Shown here piece by piece: positions 33,007-44,330 of a stretch of DNA of 64,000 nt. The first letter of the stretch is position 1; each line of letters begins with the position of its first letter. Made by a program: the position numbers and the translations under genes. The stretch comes from Austropuccinia psidii (Eukaryota > Basidiomycota > Pucciniomycetes > Pucciniales > Sphaerophragmiaceae), in assembly GCA_023105745.1 (NCBI GenBank), contig JALGQZ010000002.1:82663785-82727784 (forward strand), given 5' to 3'. Below the pieces are notes generated by a model. That model did not search any database. It was not told the origin of the DNA and was given only the letters and a program-made list of their open reading frames with translations.

Positions 33007-34916
33007 TGTGAGCCTTGAGGTATATTTTACATACCCAAATAGGCCACAATTATCTTAAAAAGAAATTTTGAATTATACATAACTCATAAATCATGCATAT
33101 ATTCAAAATTCATTATTTTTGATTTCAGAAAAGATGAATAACTTTTTGTTGAGTAAGTAAATCCATGGATTTAAGGCCAGATTTGGATTCTACACAAAAA
33201 TTCACCTAGGGTAGCTCCATAGAGTGAATAAGCTCAAATTAACTCTTTGAGGTGGTAATATGGAAAATACTTCAACACCACATAAAAGATCCGTGAAAAA
33301 TTTTGTTTTTCTTGATTTTACGCCAAAATAATGGGAAAGTGAGAAATCCCATGTTACATATACACAAATAATAGTGTTATACATGTTTTGAGCAGTTAAT
33401 ATTATGGTATTCTTACATGCACGTTTGGTACACCCATAGTGGATATCTCACTTTAAGCTTAAATTTCTATTTTGACGTGAAAAATAAGCAAGGGGGACAA
33501 AAGACATCAAAGAGAGCCAGGGTACCCAACTTCTGAGGCCCCAGAGGCGTGGATAGCTCCAAAGCTTGGTTCCATGGCTGGTCTTGACCCAATTGGTAAA
33601 CTAAACCTCTTTGGGAACTTGGTTACCAAGGTACAACTACTGTAAAACACCAGAAAATAGCAAATGACCTGCTATTTTGACGTGCCAAGGAGGTAAAGAG
33701 CTACTTAAACTCCTGTAACCATGTCAATTACTAATGACTTTCCATGGATAAACCCCAAAAGAGTAATTAAAACCCTTTTTGGACTTGTATCCATTGATTT
33801 ACCTCATAGCAACCAGTCAAACACTGATATTTGCAATTCTACGTAGAAATGAGGTAAGAACTTCAAAAATTCATCAAAAATACAATTCTTAATGAATCTT
33901 TCTGAAACTTTCGGGACCAATTGATAACTGTATTATCTATGGTTCAACCAAAAAAAATCACAGTTTTACTAGTAAAATTAAAAGTTCTACTTACAGTCCA
34001 TTTTTGGTTATTCTACGTGAAACACTGAATCTTCAAAAATTCACAGTAAATACAACCTGTGATGGAATTGTCAATAACATTGATACCTTTGGGAAATAAA
34101 TGATTACTTTGGAATAAAAGAAGATTTACATATGTTACTCCTTTTATTCTTAACCATATTGGGGTTGGTAGTCACGTAAAAGCATCAATTAAGCAATTAT
34201 GACAATTTTACATGACAACAGATGATGTAAGTACTAATCCAAAAGGGTTTAATGCTTTCTCACTCACTGGCTTTTCAGTTTGCTCCATGGCACGCCTCTT
34301 TGAGCTGTTGTTGACATAAAATAGACCTTCTCTTGCTGTTTTTTCCGCATCATCATCTTATTATCATTTCATATCATTGTTACCAACAAGTAAGTATTAG
34401 TTAAAACTACTCTTAAGTGTTTTAAATCTTTCAGAATCAATCAGAAGGACGTGAAATCATAGAATCCAACTATATATTGTTGTAATCTTGCTATAAATCA
34501 TTTTGATCTCTCAAATCCACAATTCTACGTCAAATTTCTCCACTTTTATCTATCAATAAGTTCTTTGGAGTATTAGTGAGTCTTTTATCTTTAAAACTTA
34601 AAGTTTTTCTCTAGTAATAGTTTTCTTCAAGAATTAGCTTTATAATTATTCTTGTAATAGATAATTATATATTAAAATAATTTTATTATTTTAATAAAAG
34701 AAGTTTTTATTATTAAATTCTTCTTTTAATTGATTCTTGTAGACAATTACTTGCTCACTGTTGAAATCACTAGTAGTGCTTAACACGTGAAAGAAATAAT
34801 TCTTTAATTATTTAATTGTGGTTATAATAATATTTTATTATTATATTTCATAAGAACAGACATAGTACTGTTGATTAATAGTAATATTATCATCAGTTTC
34901 ATAGTCACATCTTACA
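33007..34916 (+). mobile_element. Solo LTR, family A, copy A0 (1910 bp), inside gag of D
   Basis: It begins TGTGAGCCTTGAGGTATAT and ends CATAGTCACATCTTACA. A perfect target duplication GCAAC lies at 33002-33006 and 34917-34921. Removing the LTR and one pentamer restores the gag frame of D (TNIVA followed by LKRHFDTSREE). It contains the GGGTACCC core at 33520-33527, and the word TTCTACGT at 33837, 34011 and 34523. Confidence 0.96.
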
Positions 34917-35962
34917 GCAACTATATTTGTCTTTACTTCAGCAAATGATTTTGAAATATCATCAAGATCTTTTTTATTATTTTCTTTGATAGTGCTTATG
35001 CCTTGTTTTATTCTTGTTTCAATTATGTCATCAATATTTAATTTAGAATATTTGTCTGTTAATTCTTTAATAATGGCAGATTGTTCATTTATCTTAATGC
35101 CAAAAGAATTATCATTATTGGAAGTTTGGATTTTTCTTAAAACTATTTCAAAGCATTTAAGTGTATCATTTATTTGGCTCAGACTCAAGTTATTTGTTTT
35201 AAGATTGTCACAAATTGATGTATTTTTATCAGAAAGATGACTTTTTACATCAGAAATAGCTTTATACCACTCTGGAATACAATCAAAAGTATCAGAAATA
35301 ATTTTTGATATTTTAATCTGGCTTCCTCCTTCTTTTGAAATTCTATCATGGTTCTGGCCATCTGAAATACATTTTCCATGGCATCCTGTTGAATCTTTGG
35401 GATTCTGTAGCCCTGGCTGAAAGGTTTTGGAGCTGGTGCCTTCCCTTTGCCCTTGTTTGGAGTTTGTGGCTGCTTTTTCATGTTGAAATTGCTGCTGCTG
35501 GCCACTGGGGCTGTTTTTGGCACTGGTTTGGGTGGTGGAGGGTTGTTTTTCCTCCATTCTAGTGTCAAAAGCATCATGTTTTTCTTCTCCATCAATGGAT
35601 GTCATCCATTGAGCAATTTGCAAGTATTGGGATGGCCCAGGAATTTTCTCACAGTCAGGTAATAATTCATGCAATTCTTCCACAGGTCTGCAAGGATCTG
35701 GTACTCCTTGAACTGAAGTGCATTGTTGTATGCACTGTGGCTGGCTTTGTATATGTCTACTGAGGCTTTTTGTGGCAGTGTCAGCTCTTTTTGAAGGTAA
35801 AATGGTATTATCAGCTTCAGAATGCCCCATTTTAGTTGTTTGGAAGTCATCAACTGACCCTTTTCCTTCTGTACCTGATTGGCCTTTGCCATAATCATGT
35901 CTATTACTTTTCTGGGAGCTGCTTGAGGGGTTATAGCTGGCTCCTGACCTGGTTGAAGGCAT
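34917..35962 (-). pseudogene. gag N-terminal part of D (frame a)
   Basis: The frame opens MPSTRSGASYNPSSSSQ at 35962 and is open to the A0 insertion point. It passes through a polar, glutamine-rich part, the motif NPKDSTGCHGKCISDGQNHD and a coiled-coil region (DVKSHLSDKNTSICDNLK, IKELTDKYSKLNIDDIIE). The start and layout match frame a of B (MTTRRGSKYS, CHGQCLQHGQNLD). The long open overlap with frame b (35948-35245) is the unusual feature. It would be the Gag N terminus, needed for particle assembly. It is truncated by A0, but the rest lies at 33006 and below. Confidence 0.85.
35245..35948 (-). CDS. Overlapping frame b ORF within gag of D
   Basis: Starting just after the putative acceptor, frame b reads QEPAITPQAAPRKV, LKWGILKLIIPFYLQ, VDIYKASHSAYN and RKFLGHPNTCKLLNG. 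One TGA stands where B has a tryptophan codon and G0 has NGW. It then continues HPLMEKKNMM, TLEWRKNNPPPPKP, a lysine- and proline-rich linker, and YRIPKIQQDAMENVFQMART with IEFQKKEEA, to a stop at 35245. Apart from that single TGG-to-TGA change it is open for about 230 codons on top of gag frame a. Segments align with frame b of B and of G0. I infer a second protein expressed from spliced RNA or by frameshifting. I see no catalytic motif. Confidence 0.5.
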
Positions 35963-36012
35963 AATTATGGTTAAAAAGGCTTAAAATAGTAATTTTACAT
36001 CAAAAGACTTAC
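35949..36012 (-). other. Candidate 64-bp intron spanning the Gag AUG of D
   Basis: The donor is ATA-GTAAGT and the acceptor TCAACCAG on the minus strand. The Gag ATG (35962-35960) lies inside it. Splicing in phase 1 joins KAKDLAN to S-Q-E-P-A-I-T-P-Q in frame b without a stop at the junction. The position, phase and acceptor context match the candidate intron of B at 17667-17755. Confidence 0.5.
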
Positions 36013-36210
36013 TATTGGCCAAATCTTTGGCTTTCTGAAGAGTATTAATTATTTCCAAGTTGACTAATTCAGAAGAAATTGGCTCTGGTTGAATATTCTG
36101 AGTCACAATAATAGTACTATTATGATCAGAATTGACAGTACTGGCAGGAATAATGCTGGTTACTGTTGAGGCTGTTTCAATGTTTTCTTGTCTTAACACA
36201 TTGTCAGAAA
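36013..36210 (-). other. Candidate upstream coding exon of D (frame b)
   Basis: It is preceded by ATTTTAG (acceptor-like, 36217-36211) and followed by GTAAGT. The frame reads SDNVLRQENIETASTVTS and ends EIINTLQKAKDLAN. The serine, threonine and glutamate content, the boundaries and the phase resemble 17532-17666 in B. An in-frame ATG exists just upstream (36232), but it lies before the acceptor. Confidence 0.5.
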
Positions 36211-36415
36211 CTAAAATTAATGAAAAAACCAATTATTTAAGTAAAAAAAAGGATATTTCAAAAAATAAATTAACATATAAGCCTCACTTATAATATTAAA
36301 AAAATTGTTTTTTTTATTGATTTTTTGAATTATAAGTATTTTTTATATGTTTTTAAATTTTCCAATATAAGAAAAAAGATTTAAAAAGAGTAAAAAAATA
36401 TGTCACAGGTAAAAT

Positions 36416-36433
36416 ATCACGGCTGGGCCCCCA
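36416..36433 (-). other. Primer-binding site candidate of D
   Basis: On the minus strand, two bases after the LTR end, the sequence is TGGGGGCCCAGCCGTGAT. It aligns with TGGCGGCCTGGCCATGAT at the same place in B. Pairing with a tRNA CCA end is inferred from the TGG start. Confidence 0.6.
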
Positions 36434-36435
36434 AA

Positions 36436-38246
36436 TGAAAGGTGTGGATATGAAACTTTGATTAAAATCAAGTTCTTTTCCTGTCCTCAAAATTTGTGTA
36501 AGGTAAAAAATCAATTCACAATAGTAAGAAATATTATTTTTAAGAGAAAACACACCAATTCAATTGTTTAGAGCTTTATTGGTATAAAACAATAATATTA
36601 TAAAGATTTATTTTTTTACCAACAATAAAAGTTTATCCAAAAATACTCTACAAGAGATATTTAAGGCTACAAAAGAAATTTCTTCAAGAGCAATTTCAAT
36701 TGGGTTTAATTGAGAAAAGAGCTGCAAGCAATTAATTAAAGAACAAAGTCTTTAAAAAGAATATTAAAGAGAAAACACGCCCAAAAGTGACCAGAGTGAA
36801 TTTGGAAACAAAGTGATAAAGCTAACAGTGATGAAAGATGCTTTAATTCACTTTTGGGGTGGTTCAGGGGTAAAAAGAATTATAAGAGTTACAAACAATA
36901 ATTAAAATGATTTTTTAGCGTGGTTAAAAGGTTTAAAGTGATATAAAAAAGGTGGTTGGAATCTTTTATTTATTGGTTTAACAGTGTTGAAACTAATTAT
37001 AAAAAGAAAAGATACTAACATGAAGAGAAAAGTGGGGCAAAGAAGACATTCTTTTATAGCCATCAATTTTCTTACTCCAAAAGTATAATTTACTCGTTTC
37101 AGTCGTTAAAAACAGTCTGACAACAGAAAAGCCAATTATGGCATCATTGAACCCTGGTTTAGACCAAAAAAGGGCTGGTTTAAGCCATTTTTAGCCATTT
37201 TAGACCCTTAAATCAGCCATTGCTATAGCAATACCTGGTCTAGAGCCTTCAAAACACGTCAGAATGTGTTTAAGAGGCGTAGAAACCAGTTCAAACCATT
37301 TTTACTAAGTTTGTTTTATCTTAAGGGTAGTTTTACCCGCTTGGCAACAGCTAAACCTACCCCAGTTGGTATCAAAACCATATCATCAATTGAGCTCACA
37401 GACCCTGTGACTCAATTCCAGGCCAAAAGAGATGAACTTTTGCTTGAATTTTGACATCCCACGCCTGTCAGAAAGTATTTTGGGGGTCTGGCTCCCCCTT
37501 AGAGATAGAGTTCCTTTTCCCCCCAATTTATTTTTTCCTTTAATTCCTCATCATGTATTATACTTAGAATTTACATATGTAATTCAGTTGAATTGTACAG
37601 TACAATACAGTAATAATTGATACCTCATATGTAAATCAATGTTCACTTATGTAATACACGCGCACATTTTGACATTTCAATTGAATTCAATTGAAAATAC
37701 TTCAATTCCTCATAGCTTCTAAACTAAACACAACACCTCAATTTTAACACAAAAATTGATGGTTAACACCACATGTGGTGTGAATTAAACTAAAGTTTTG
37801 AGGATTTTCAATTTTTGTATTGGAAATACTAAAAACTTAATCTAAGCTTATTTAGAGTTGAGTTACAAAAATTTCACTCAGAGGTGACCCCACCTAATTT
37901 TTTATGAGGAATCAAATGGTGAAATAATTTTTATATGTTTATTTATTGGATAAAAATTTATAATATATTTTACATAACTTTTTACCAAAATTATTTTATT
38001 TTCACAATTTTTATTAAAAATTCATTTTTACTTAATTTTTACAAGTAAAAATATAATTTCATAATTTTAAATTTTATTGTAATTTTATTTTTAAATTATA
38101 ATTAAATTTTTATTTTTAAATATAAATTTGTATTTATATTTCAATTTTTATTTTTATAATATGAATAAATTCATTTTATTTACATTTGTGTCTTTATTTA
38201 TCTTTTGTGGTCTTTTGGGTATATGAAAATACCTCTAAGGCTCACA
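36436..38246 (-). repeat. 5' LTR of element D (1811 bp)
   Basis: It matches 26275-28101 along its length, with a TATAAAA box at 37058-37052 on the minus strand. The LTR 3' end reads ACACCTTTCA here instead of CCTTACA. The other end is TGTGAGCCTTAGAGGTATT at 38246. It is followed by the pentamer AGTGA. Confidence 0.92.
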
Positions 38247-38251
38247 AGTGA

Positions 38252-39300
38252 CATCTGGGAGTTATTTCTTTTAAAAAGCCTCTTAGGGACTCTGTTCTCA
38301 TATAAATGTTGTAAAGTCCTTTTCTCAATTACTCCAATATTACTATTCTTTTACAAATTATTTTTTAGCCTTAAGTATCTCCACTAAAGCTTTATTGGAT
38401 ATATCTTTGTTTTTGGTGAAGAAATCAATGTTTAACATATTATTTGTTCATACTAATTACTATAGCTATAAAATGGTTTTGGTAATTTATTTTGTTTTAA
38501 ACTCTTAAAACTTTTCTTTTTGACTATGTCTTATTTATCAAAAAATTTATGAGAAGAAAACTACTTTATTTTTAATTAAAGTGCTATATTCAAATCTTAC
38601 TGAAATCCAACTTTATTAATTAAAGGAAATTTTGACTTGTTGTTTCTGTTTTCAATATATATAAAAAGAGCATGGGAAGGTACTTTGAGAAGCTCAATCA
38701 ATTAAATCTGAGCTGAAAATTAAGAGCTAATTGGATACTCTTGATCCTTCACACAGTCCCAAAAGAACTTTTCTTCCTTGATAATATTATTTAGGGTATC
38801 ACTTGTCATTTTTTCTTGAGAATTATTCTTTTTTTATATTTTTATTCAAGCAGTTATGGTTTATCTACAGTGTGTTCCTTGGAAATCTCTTTGTGTATTC
38901 CTTGCCACCATTTTACATTTCATGTTGTGGTTTCCTTGGAATAATGAGGAAGGAAGATATTCCTAAATTTTGGGAAGTTTGATTTTTATCAAATTTCTTT
39001 AATGTGGAATTTTTTGAAAGGTTTGAGAGGTATTATGATAATATTCAGTTTTTGTGAATGCAACATTCAAGCAGGCTTTCTTGGAATTCTTTCTTGCATG
39101 AAGCCTAAAAGAATGATTCAACTTCCTTATTGTAATATTTCTTTTTCATGAGCTGTGAGTAGCTGTGGTATAAGATTTTTAAACACTCATTTTGATTATG
39201 TTTTAGGTAATATATGACCTCAAAGGGCCCACACCATAACTCTTTTCTCTAGCCACATCATTGAAATATAACCAAATATTCTTAGGTGTGTAAAAATGAC
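38252..39300. other. Unassigned AT-rich sequence between elements D and E1
   Basis: The plus strand is T-rich, with only short open frames and no motif that I can place. It may continue the element that hosted D (the G0 integrase core would be expected here), but I cannot see a convincing match. The pentamer ATGAC at 39296-39300 is one side of the E1 target duplication. Confidence 0.4.
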
Positions 39301-40785
39301 TGTCACAACCATGGAAATTCACCCTCTTGTGCCGCAATATGGCATATCCATGCCATGTCCAATTCATGGAAATTTGACCATATCAATAATAATTGGCCAA
39401 CTTGGCCATTTCATGTTTTTTGACCTTTTATGGTCATTTCACTATCTGGTCCCAGCTTAGCCCCTTCATCATCACCAGGCCTTTCCTGGACAGGTTTTGA
39501 TTTTGGGAAGTCTTTGGTATTTTCCAGTTAACAGGGAAAATACAACCCAAAAGCTTTTATTTGGCTTTTTAAGCATAAAATACAGATTTGCACATTTTTT
39601 CTGTATTAGCCATTTTGGGCCATTTTCCCATGTAATATGAGAAATATGCCCAAATGACCATATTAGGCCATTTGGGGCTTAATTGCAAGATTTGTGCGTT
39701 TCTTCCCAATTTGCGCATGTTTTGCACACTTTGAAAAATGCAGTTTTAAAGCTGTATAAGCTGTATTTGGCCAAATCACCCAAAAGACACTCTTTCACCT
39801 TTGGAGCCACTCTTATCCTCCAGGCATCAATCCAAAACACCTTTGGCTATCTCCAATCTCCAATAACCAAAAGTGCCATAAATGGTGTTATACACCCTTA
39901 TTAATCTTTTTCACCAGCAATCCAATGGCACCAATATAAAATGGTTATTTAAATTTTTCATCAGGTAATCAAGGCATCACATCATCCAGGGGATCCATCG
40001 AGGCTCAAGGACAAGTGTCAATCTCAAATACCAATGACACCATTAAGCAATCATTGGTCATTCTCATTCACAGTATTCATCCAAGGGAATACTGGCAGTT
40101 CATTCTCAAGGGATATTCAAGAGGCAGCTCCAAAACAATTTGCCAGGGGTCAGTGCTCCATCAACCCACCTTTACAGCCACATTCATTCAATACAGTCTG
40201 GATTCATCAAGATCTGTATCTCATTCATACACCATGCAAATTTCATTCAACCCAGTTCATTTCCCAATTTGGAAAGGTATACACTTCATCAAGCAGTAAA
40301 ATAGAGCTTCAAGGATTTAATACAGACCAGCTTTCAGCCTGAAGGATTCAAGCTCTCAACCTTTCACATATACCAGCCTCCTTTGACCCTGGGGGGATTT
40401 CCCCCAGTCAATTAATATATTTTGATTTTATTTTAGCTTCATTTTCTTTTCATTCTGTTAAGTGAATACTGATATTATCAAGTCAGTCATTTAGCACCTC
40501 CTGCTTTTCTTTCTTTGCCTGTCAATGAATATTTGGTGTTCATATCCTTACTAATTCCATTATTTGTTTTGGAAGGTTGAAACAGTGATTAAGGACGTAC
40601 CTGGTTGGCTATTTGTCCATCGGGCTTCTCTTTCCTCTTATTGCATCTCATCTTTGTACCTGCATATTTCTTAGAGTAATTCAATGCTTTTATTTTATTT
40701 TATTTATTCTTTGGAGTCTTCCAAGTGAGTTCCCTTATTTCTGACTGCGAGGCCACTCATTTTTTCCACTAGAGCCCCTGTGACA
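39301..40785 (+). repeat. 5' LTR of E1 (1485 bp)
   Basis: It begins TGTCACAACCATGGAAATTC and ends GAGCCCCTGTGACA. It is rich in GGCCATTT and CCAAATGGCC words that can pair with one another (39360-39680). It matches 47256-48730 and 61875-63370 and, inverted, 49856-51250. Confidence 0.95.
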
Positions 40786-41490
40786 TTATATTAATTAACT
40801 CATAATTTCTTTTCATTCTGTTAATTCTTTCTTTATAGTTTCATTCACTCATTTCATTAAAATTAGGACTCTTTAATGCTTATGAGCTTTATGATTCATC
40901 TTCATCTCTCAATTTTCTCTCATTCATTCTTCATTTTGAAAATTGAAATCTCACCCAATTTTATTTTTGTTTCTCTTTTTGAATCTTATCTCAAATCATC
41001 ATATTTATTTCATTCATAATTCAGGCTTAATTTTCATTTGGTTTTCAAATTTATCATCAAAATTCATCCAGAAACACTCTTCACCTCAAGATTCATATTG
41101 ATTGATTCTTCAAGAATTTTGATTTTTAAAGAAGAGCTCACTTAAATTGATTTGATCAATTGATTTGAAAGAAATTGATATTGACTTAAATAAAATTGAT
41201 TGACCTAAAGATCCCACTGATTTTTCTGATTTTTCACATCAAAAAATGTGACATAAATTGATTTTTCCTCAGGAATTCATTTGATTGATTCTTTTTTTGA
41301 AGATTTTGATTTTGATTGATTTTACTTATTTAGTTGAAGATTTCATTTTGACATTTGATTTATTGATTTACCTCAATATTTCACAATGATTCATTGGTTT
41401 TCTTCAAAAAATTGATTTTGATTTTGAGTTTGACTTCAAGTTTCCTGTTGATTTGCCTCAAGCTTTTTATATTCAAATCTGTGATTTTTA
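40786..41490 (+). other. Leader of E1 with TTGATT-rich simple sequence
   Basis: No TGG-type primer-binding site follows the LTR; the sequence reads TTATATTAATTAACTC. From about 41090 to 41480 the leader is dominated by variations of TTGATTTTGATT. This looks like slippage-generated cryptic simplicity. No gene is visible. Confidence 0.55.
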
Positions 41491-42835
41491 TTGATTTCAT
41501 TTCATTTTATTCCTGAAATCATTCCTGGTCAACACTCACCTCCTGCAAGACAGACAAGATCTCAGGCCAGAGCTCAGGCTGCTCTCACTCCAACTCCAAG
41601 AGTTCCTCTTGACAGAACAACAGCAGTTCCTCAACTGGGGGCCCAAGTAGACAGAAGACCCATTTTTGGAGGAGAAGCACAATCCAGGAAGGAGGGAAGA
41701 GGACCAAGAAGATAAAGTTCATTTAAAGAAGTAGTTGGCAGATTTCCAGGACTTCAAGGACCACTTTCAAAGGTCTTGGTGAAGATGGTGAAGAGGAAGA
41801 GTCTGATGGTACTAAAGGTGTTCCTGCTCCTGTGGGGGCATCCCAAGGTACTGGAGGGCCAACTCTAGCCCAGTCTAATCAGCATGTATCTTAACAGTCT
41901 TAACCATCATTATTTGCCATCATGCAACAAATGACTCAAATCATGGCCAATCTTCAAGCAGCTTCATCTTCTGAAGCATGAAGACCACCAGCCTTCAAGA
42001 CTCCATCTATGAAGGCACCAGATTGCTTTGATGGTACTCAACCATTCAAAGTCAGAAGTTTAATTCAGTCTTGTCAATTGACTTTTCATAATTCTCTGGA
42101 AAATTCCTCTCAAGACAGAAAGAAAGTTCTTTATGCCACTTTGTTTCTCATTGGAAGGGCTGCAAAAATGGATTGAGCCTTATCTTTCAAATTTCACCAA
42201 TCAAGATCCAAATTATCTTCTCAATTCATGGAATTTGTTTCAATCACAGCTCTTTACTTTGTTTGGGGACCCAAATGAAGTCAGAAAGCTGAAGCAGAGT
42301 TGGATTCCTTAAGAATAAAAGAAGGTGGGCATGTATCATTATAAATTTCTGATTTCAGAAGTTTGGTCTCAAGAATTGGAGATTGGGGTGAAAGAGCTTT
42401 CATTCATCATTTCAGGAAGGCATTTCCATCCAGGATTTTGGATCAATTGTCCTCCAATCCTTCAAGAATTCACTCTCTTCAAGACTTAATAGATATTACC
42501 CTGGAACTTGATACCAGGTGCCATGAGAGGCAAAATGAAGAGAGTCATCATCAAGAGAAGAAGCCACAAGCCTCAAATTCACATTCTTGTCATCCTCAAA
42601 ATTCTTCAAGCTCAAGTCAAAAGAAGAATAAGAATTTTCAGAAGAGGGAAAAGCCCCACTATTCTTTTCTGAATAAATATTCCAAGTTGATGAACTCTGA
42701 AAAAGAAAGAAGAATCAAGGAGGGTGCATGTACCTATTTTGGTGGGAAGCATAGTCTTGAGTCTTGTTTCAAAAGACCTCAAAACCAGCTTTCCCAAACA
42801 TCAGGCAAATTTACCAGCCAAGGAAAAGCCTGAGT
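41491..42835 (+). pseudogene. gag of E1
   Basis: Frame fragments read QHSPPARQTRSQARAQAA at the N terminus, then the capsid MKAPDCFDGTQPFKVRS, QDRKKVLYATLFLIGRAA and WNLFQSQLFTLFGDPNEV. The frame 42363-42833 carries the capsid end and a serine/lysine-rich linker, followed by a zinc-knuckle remnant C-T-Y-F-G-G-K-H-S-L-E-S-C. In that remnant the second cysteine has become phenylalanine. Several stops (for example within 41880-41980) and at least two frameshifts interrupt it. Gag would form the particle and package RNA. Confidence 0.85.
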
Positions 42836-43560
42836 GAAGATCATTTTGTGTTCAATGGTCTTCACTGTTTTCCATCCAGAGCACGATTGTGCATTCTGAA
42901 TACTGGTATCAAGAATTCTCTTAAATAATTTGTTTTTTCTTTTCTTTGTGATGTTTCTTACAGTATTCTCATTGATTCTGGTGGTATCAACTCATTTATT
43001 GCAAAGCAGTTTGTTCAGAACTATTCTTTGACTATGTCAGAACTCCCAGATAATATTCTTCTTACCATCTTGGACTCCTCTGAGTCCCCTTCCTTATTTT
43101 TGACTCACCATACCAAATATATGGTTGAGCTCCCTTCATTCCCAAGCTTTTCATAGGACCTTTTAGTCATTGATACTTCCAAGGGAGAAGACCCCATATT
43201 GGGCTTTGACTTTCTTAATCATTTTAATCCATCTATGGATTGGAGGAAAGGGCTAATCACCTTTGATGCTGATAATGAGGACTATCATTCTCCTACAAAC
43301 TCTTTCAGTAATTAATTTTCTTCTGCCAAATCATGTGCAGCTCTGATTGGTGATTCTAGAAAAGAATCATTTCCATCTTCTGTCCATATTCCTTCCCTTA
43401 ATTCCTATCAGTCATTACTATCCTCTAGAGATGAAGTCTTCAAAGAGATTAAAGATGTTGGATAAGATAATTCTTTATCTTCACTTCATCTCTTCTTTGG
43501 AAATATGGACCTTCCTCCCTGGAGGAGTGGTGGTATGAAGAGGAAGAGCCAGAAGAAATA
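42836..43560 (+). pseudogene. Retropepsin region of E1
   Basis: The motif SILIDSGGINSFIAKQF (I-D-S-G-G at 42971-42985) marks the aspartic protease, and DPILGFDFLNHFNPSMDW follows at about 43190-43240, the usual second half of this domain. The stretch to 43560 is the linker to RT. Stops occur near 43155 and 43312. Confidence 0.8.
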
Positions 43561-44330
43561 GAAACTCCAATGAAGGTTGTTACATCTGCTTATCACCGGT
43601 ATTTGGATGTATTCTCCAAGGTGAAACCAGAGAAACTTCCTCCTCACCACACCTGTGATCATCATATCAAGCTGGAGGGGTCTCTACCTCCAGTTGGGGT
43701 GATCTACTCTTTATCAAACCAAGATTCAGATACACTCAGGGCCTACATTTCAGATAATGTAGAGGAAGGTTTCATCTGGACAAGCTCCTCTTCAACAGGA
43801 GCACCTGTCCTATTTGTCAAAAAGAAGGATGGTGGCATTTGTTTGTGTGTTTATTACCACAAACTCAATTCTTTTACTAGGAAGAACAAGTATCCTGTTC
43901 CTCCTATGAATCAGCTTCTTACTGTTTTCAATGGTTCTTCTATCTTCTCCAATATTGATCTGAGTGGTGCATATAACCTGCTCAGAATCAAGGAAGGTGA
44001 TTAAAAAATTGACTTGTTGCAGGACTAAGTATGGCAGTTATGAGTATTTGGTTATGTCATTTGGGCTCACCAATGCTCCTGCCTCTTTCCAAAAAAATTG
44101 TCAATGATATTTTTTATGATCTGCTTGATGTCTATGCTGTGGCTTATTTCAATGACATTATGGTCTTTTCCAAATAGGAGGAAGACAATGTCACTCATGT
44201 GTCCACTGTTCTTGACAGACTCAGAGCCAATACCTTCTTTGCTAAGCCCTCCAACTGCCTATCTCATGTTTCTAGTGCAGAGTACTTAGGGGTCTTCTGA
44301 AGGCCTCAAGATGGACCAAGAAAAATTCCA
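43561..44330 (+). pseudogene. Reverse transcriptase of E1
   Basis: The open segment 43570-44004 reads YHRYLDVFSKVKPEKLPP, SLPPVGVIYSLSNQDS, GAPVLFVKKKDGGICLCVY and FSNIDLSGAYNLLRIKEG, the fingers and first palm motifs. After a frameshift, FGLTNAPASF is seen near 44055-44095. The catalytic box, expected Y-L-D-D, reads Y-F-N-D in AVAYFNDIMVFSK near 44139-44172. One catalytic aspartate is therefore lost. Confidence 0.88.

Larger units (their letters stand above)
26275..38246 (-). mobile_element. Complete Ty3/gypsy retrotransposon, family D, minus strand
   Basis: LTRs in the same orientation lie at 36436-38246 (5') and 26275-28101 (3'). The flanking pentamers are GGTGA (26270-26274) and AGTGA (38247-38251), a 4-of-5 duplication. 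A candidate primer-binding site and a polypurine tract sit at the expected places. The coding region on the minus strand runs gag, protease, RT, RNase H, integrase, and is interrupted in gag by the solo LTR A0. Several frameshifts and stops make it non-functional, but the RT Y-I-D-D box and the integrase D-D-E are intact. Confidence 0.93.

Noticed and set aside
38247..38400. Continuation of the G0 integrase core to the right of element D
   Set aside because: The expected DWVT and SDRDPKF motifs are not seen in any frame, and the base composition differs from G0. The link is left open.
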